A stretch of DNA of 6,875 nucleotides, from NCBI GenBank assembly GCA_014764075.1, contig JACXUE010000116.1, positions 1-6,875 on the forward strand. The letters run 5' to 3'. Below the pieces are notes generated by a model. That model was not told the DNA's origin, did not search any database, and worked only from the letters and a program-made list of their open reading frames with translations. Shown here in pieces: positions 5,645 through 6,875 of the stretch. The position numbers and the translations under genes are program-made. Every line of letters begins with the position of its first letter. Position 1 is the first letter of the stretch. Source of the DNA: Sulfuricurvum sp. Lineage in GTDB: Bacteria; Campylobacterota; Campylobacteria; Campylobacterales; Sulfurimonadaceae.

Positions 5645-6454
5645 GTGGTCACAAACGAAGAAATAGTCAAATATATCCACTCTATCCCCCCATCCCCTAC
5701 CGTCGTCCAAGAAACGCTCCAGTTTGTCCGAAATGGCGATCTTGTCAAAGCGGCCAAGTGTGCCGATGGGGATCCCGCTTTAAAACTTTATCTCCGAACA
5801 CTGGTCAATCGACCTATTTACGGCTTTCAAAACGAGGTGCACGATATCTCTCAAATTTTTGGGATTTTAGGGATCTCCACCGCTCAGCAAATCCTCTATC
5901 ACTATCTGATAACCCTTTTAGTCCCCAAAGAGTGGAAGCTCTTCCATCTGAATAATCACGCATTTTACGATTTACAAGCTTCCCTCGGTCGCAAATGGGA
6001 AAAAATCCTCCGTTATCTGAACTTACTCGATCATGATACCGAAAGCGCCATTGCCCTCCTGCCCGCCAGCATCATCGTATGCGATGCCCTTTTTGGTTCC
6101 CATAAGAACGAAGTGGAACAACTACGATCGGTCAAAGCGCTCGACTATAACACCATTTTATACCGCCTGTCCGGACGAAGCCTTTTTGACCTCTGCAACC
6201 ACATTGCCGAAAAATGGGAGATACCCCCCGCAATCGGTCGTATCGTGCACGCCGCCTCAGGGCTTGATGAGGATCTTTCCGAGAAAGAGAAAACTCCAGC
6301 TCAATGGATGCATTTGCTCCTCTTTTTTGAACTGAGCCAAGGGGTGTACATCGAAGCAGGTCTCAATGAATTTATCGATTTCCGGATCGATTTTGTCCAA
6401 AATATTTACGAATCTTTTATGCAGGTGGTGGAGTACGATGAGAGCAACCGTTAA
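5645..6454 (+). CDS. HDOD-domain signalling protein
   Basis: A 269-aa soluble protein with no signal peptide or membrane segment. The opening IVKYIHSIPPSPTVVQETL (residues 7-25) is the typical HDOD N-terminus (I..I..LPPLP..V). DLVKAAKCADGDPALKLYLRTLVNRP (32-57) and ISQIFGILGISTAQQIL (68-84) fit the family's helices. EKWEIPPAIGRIVHAASG (189-206) matches its 'W.lP..i..ai..H' motif. The HD metal-binding pairs of true phosphohydrolases are not visible, as expected for HDOD, a non-catalytic fold used in bacterial signalling. The start is GTG; an upstream stop at 5624-5626 leaves no ATG or GTG alternative, and the N-terminus aligns well with the family pattern. The ribosome site is weak (GGAAAA at 5631-5636). 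It overlaps the following STAS/receiver gene by 17 nt, suggesting one regulatory module. The exact signal and output are unknown. Confidence 0.85.
   Translation: MVTNEEIVKYIHSIPPSPTVVQETLQFVRNGDLVKAAKCADGDPALKLYLRTLVNRPIYGFQNEVHDISQIFGILGISTAQQILYHYLITLLVPKEWKLFHLNNHAFYDLQASLGRKWEKILRYLNLLDHDTESAIALLPASIIVCDALFGSHKNEVEQLRSVKALDYNTILYRLSGRSLFDLCNHIAEKWEIPPAIGRIVHAASGLDEDLSEKEKTPAQWMHLLLFFELSQGVYIEAGLNEFIDFRIDFVQNIYESFMQVVEYDESNR
6430..6433 (+). promoter_or_regulatory. Shine-Dalgarno of the STAS/receiver gene inside the HDOD gene
   Basis: GGAG within the last codons of the HDOD gene, 4 nt ahead of ATG 6438. It supports this start and translational coupling between the two overlapping genes. 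Confidence 0.55.
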
Positions 6455-6875
6455 AGGGCGTGTCGCCACCTTTCATCCACAAGGTTTTTTAGATGGGAAT
6501 AACGCCCCCTCTTTTTTGAGTATCGACGATATCAAAGCAACCGAAGCGCTCAATGTCGATATATTGTTGGTCTCACTCAAAAAAGTGATCTTTTTTAACA
6601 AAAATGGACTCGATTTCTTTGTCAGGCTCCTATTATCAATCCGAAGCCAAAAGCATATTTCTGTTGGTTTATGCGACTATGATTCCATCAAATTCAAAAC
6701 CATCAGCGCATTTTATGGGAATAATCTCAACTTCTCCCTTTTCCGAACCGAAAAGATCGCCGAACTCTTTGCCCCGTCCAATAAAAGCAACTCCAAAACG
6801 GTGCTCCTCTATAATGACGACCCTTCTCAACGCTCCGCTATGGCGATCGAACTTTTCGATTACGGGCACAACCCC
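6438..6875 (+). CDS. STAS-like domain followed by receiver-like domain, N-terminal 146 residues (cut by window edge)
   Basis: The frame from ATG 6438 is open to the right edge. Residues 1 to about 112 read like a STAS (anti-sigma antagonist) domain. GRVATFHPQGFLDGNNAPSF (7-26) fits the opening 'G.ldf.n.p.l'. DILLVSLKKVIFFNKNGLDFF (41-61) fits the 'lvlDls.v.fidssGl..l' core. ISVGLCDYDSIKF (74-86) and LFRTEKIAELF (101-111) fit the later strand and final helix. The phosphoacceptor Ser of the D-S-S-G motif is replaced (N54-K55-N56-G57). From 120, KTVLLYNDDPSQRSAMAIELF resembles the first strand and acidic pair (D127, D128) of a response-regulator receiver domain. Its phosphorylated Asp and any output domain lie beyond the window. 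It overlaps the HDOD gene by 17 nt. The domain calls are by pattern and remain moderate. Confidence 0.65.
   Translation, partial: MRATVKGRVATFHPQGFLDGNNAPSFLSIDDIKATEALNVDILLVSLKKVIFFNKNGLDFFVRLLLSIRSQKHISVGLCDYDSIKFKTISAFYGNNLNFSLFRTEKIAELFAPSNKSNSKTVLLYNDDPSQRSAMAIELFDYGHNP

Noticed and set aside
5560..5757. Minus-strand frame of 65 codons over the divergent spacer and HDOD start
   Set aside because: It overlaps the conserved N-terminal part of the HDOD protein, has no ribosome site and no recognisable product.
6669..6869. Minus-strand frame of 66 codons at the right end
   Set aside because: It is antisense to the STAS/receiver frame, which has domain-like features, a ribosome site and overlap with the HDOD gene.
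1..6875. CRISPR arrays, tRNA or rRNA genes, insertion sequences, prophage or integrase genes
   Set aside because: No direct-repeat arrays, no recognisable cloverleaf or rRNA sequence, and no transposase or integrase motifs were seen on either strand. The gene content is ordinary chromosomal housekeeping plus a signalling pair.

Overview
The window looks like chromosomal DNA from a Campylobacterota (epsilonproteobacterial) bacterium, most likely a sulfur-oxidising Sulfuricurvum/Sulfurimonas-type organism. This rests on the protein sequences (Prs opening MRGYKIFSGSA, a short cysteine-poor L28, an HDOD protein of the type seen in this group), on the rpmB-potassium channel neighbourhood also known from Helicobacter pylori, and on the moderate GC content. 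The genus is an inference from memory, not a database result.

Layout. Six genes lie on the minus strand and are read from about 5490 down to 1: rpmB (L28), a two-TM potassium channel with an RCK domain, argJ, prs, lepA and a comF-family gene cut by the left edge. They fall into three apparent transcription units: rpmB-channel-argJ (21-nt gap, then an 8-nt overlap), prs alone, and lepA-comF (1-nt gap). prs and lepA each have an extended -10 promoter (TGCTATAAT). Across a 155-nt divergent spacer, two plus-strand signalling genes run to the right edge: an HDOD protein with a GTG start, and, overlapping it by 17 nt, a protein with a STAS-like domain followed by the beginning of a receiver-like domain (cut by the right edge).

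Roles. The minus-strand genes are housekeeping: translation (L28, LepA/EF4), PRPP synthesis (Prs), arginine biosynthesis (ArgJ), potassium transport and, by family, DNA uptake or phosphoribosyl transfer (ComF). The plus-strand pair looks like a translationally coupled regulatory module.

Most noteworthy points. (1) ArgJ is only 317 aa and appears to have lost, in frame, about 80 residues containing the family's DPNWGRI block, while its final residues (YVKINADYRT) are intact. (2) The prs and lepA promoters share CCTAAG, TGCTATAAT and CCAATT with identical spacing. (3) The channel's RCK domain lacks the usual glycine-rich nucleotide-binding loop. (4) The STAS-like domain has Asn where the phosphorylatable Ser normally sits and is fused to a receiver-like start. 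No tRNA, rRNA, CRISPR array, insertion sequence or other mobile element was seen, and there is no gene-free stretch longer than about 155 bases.
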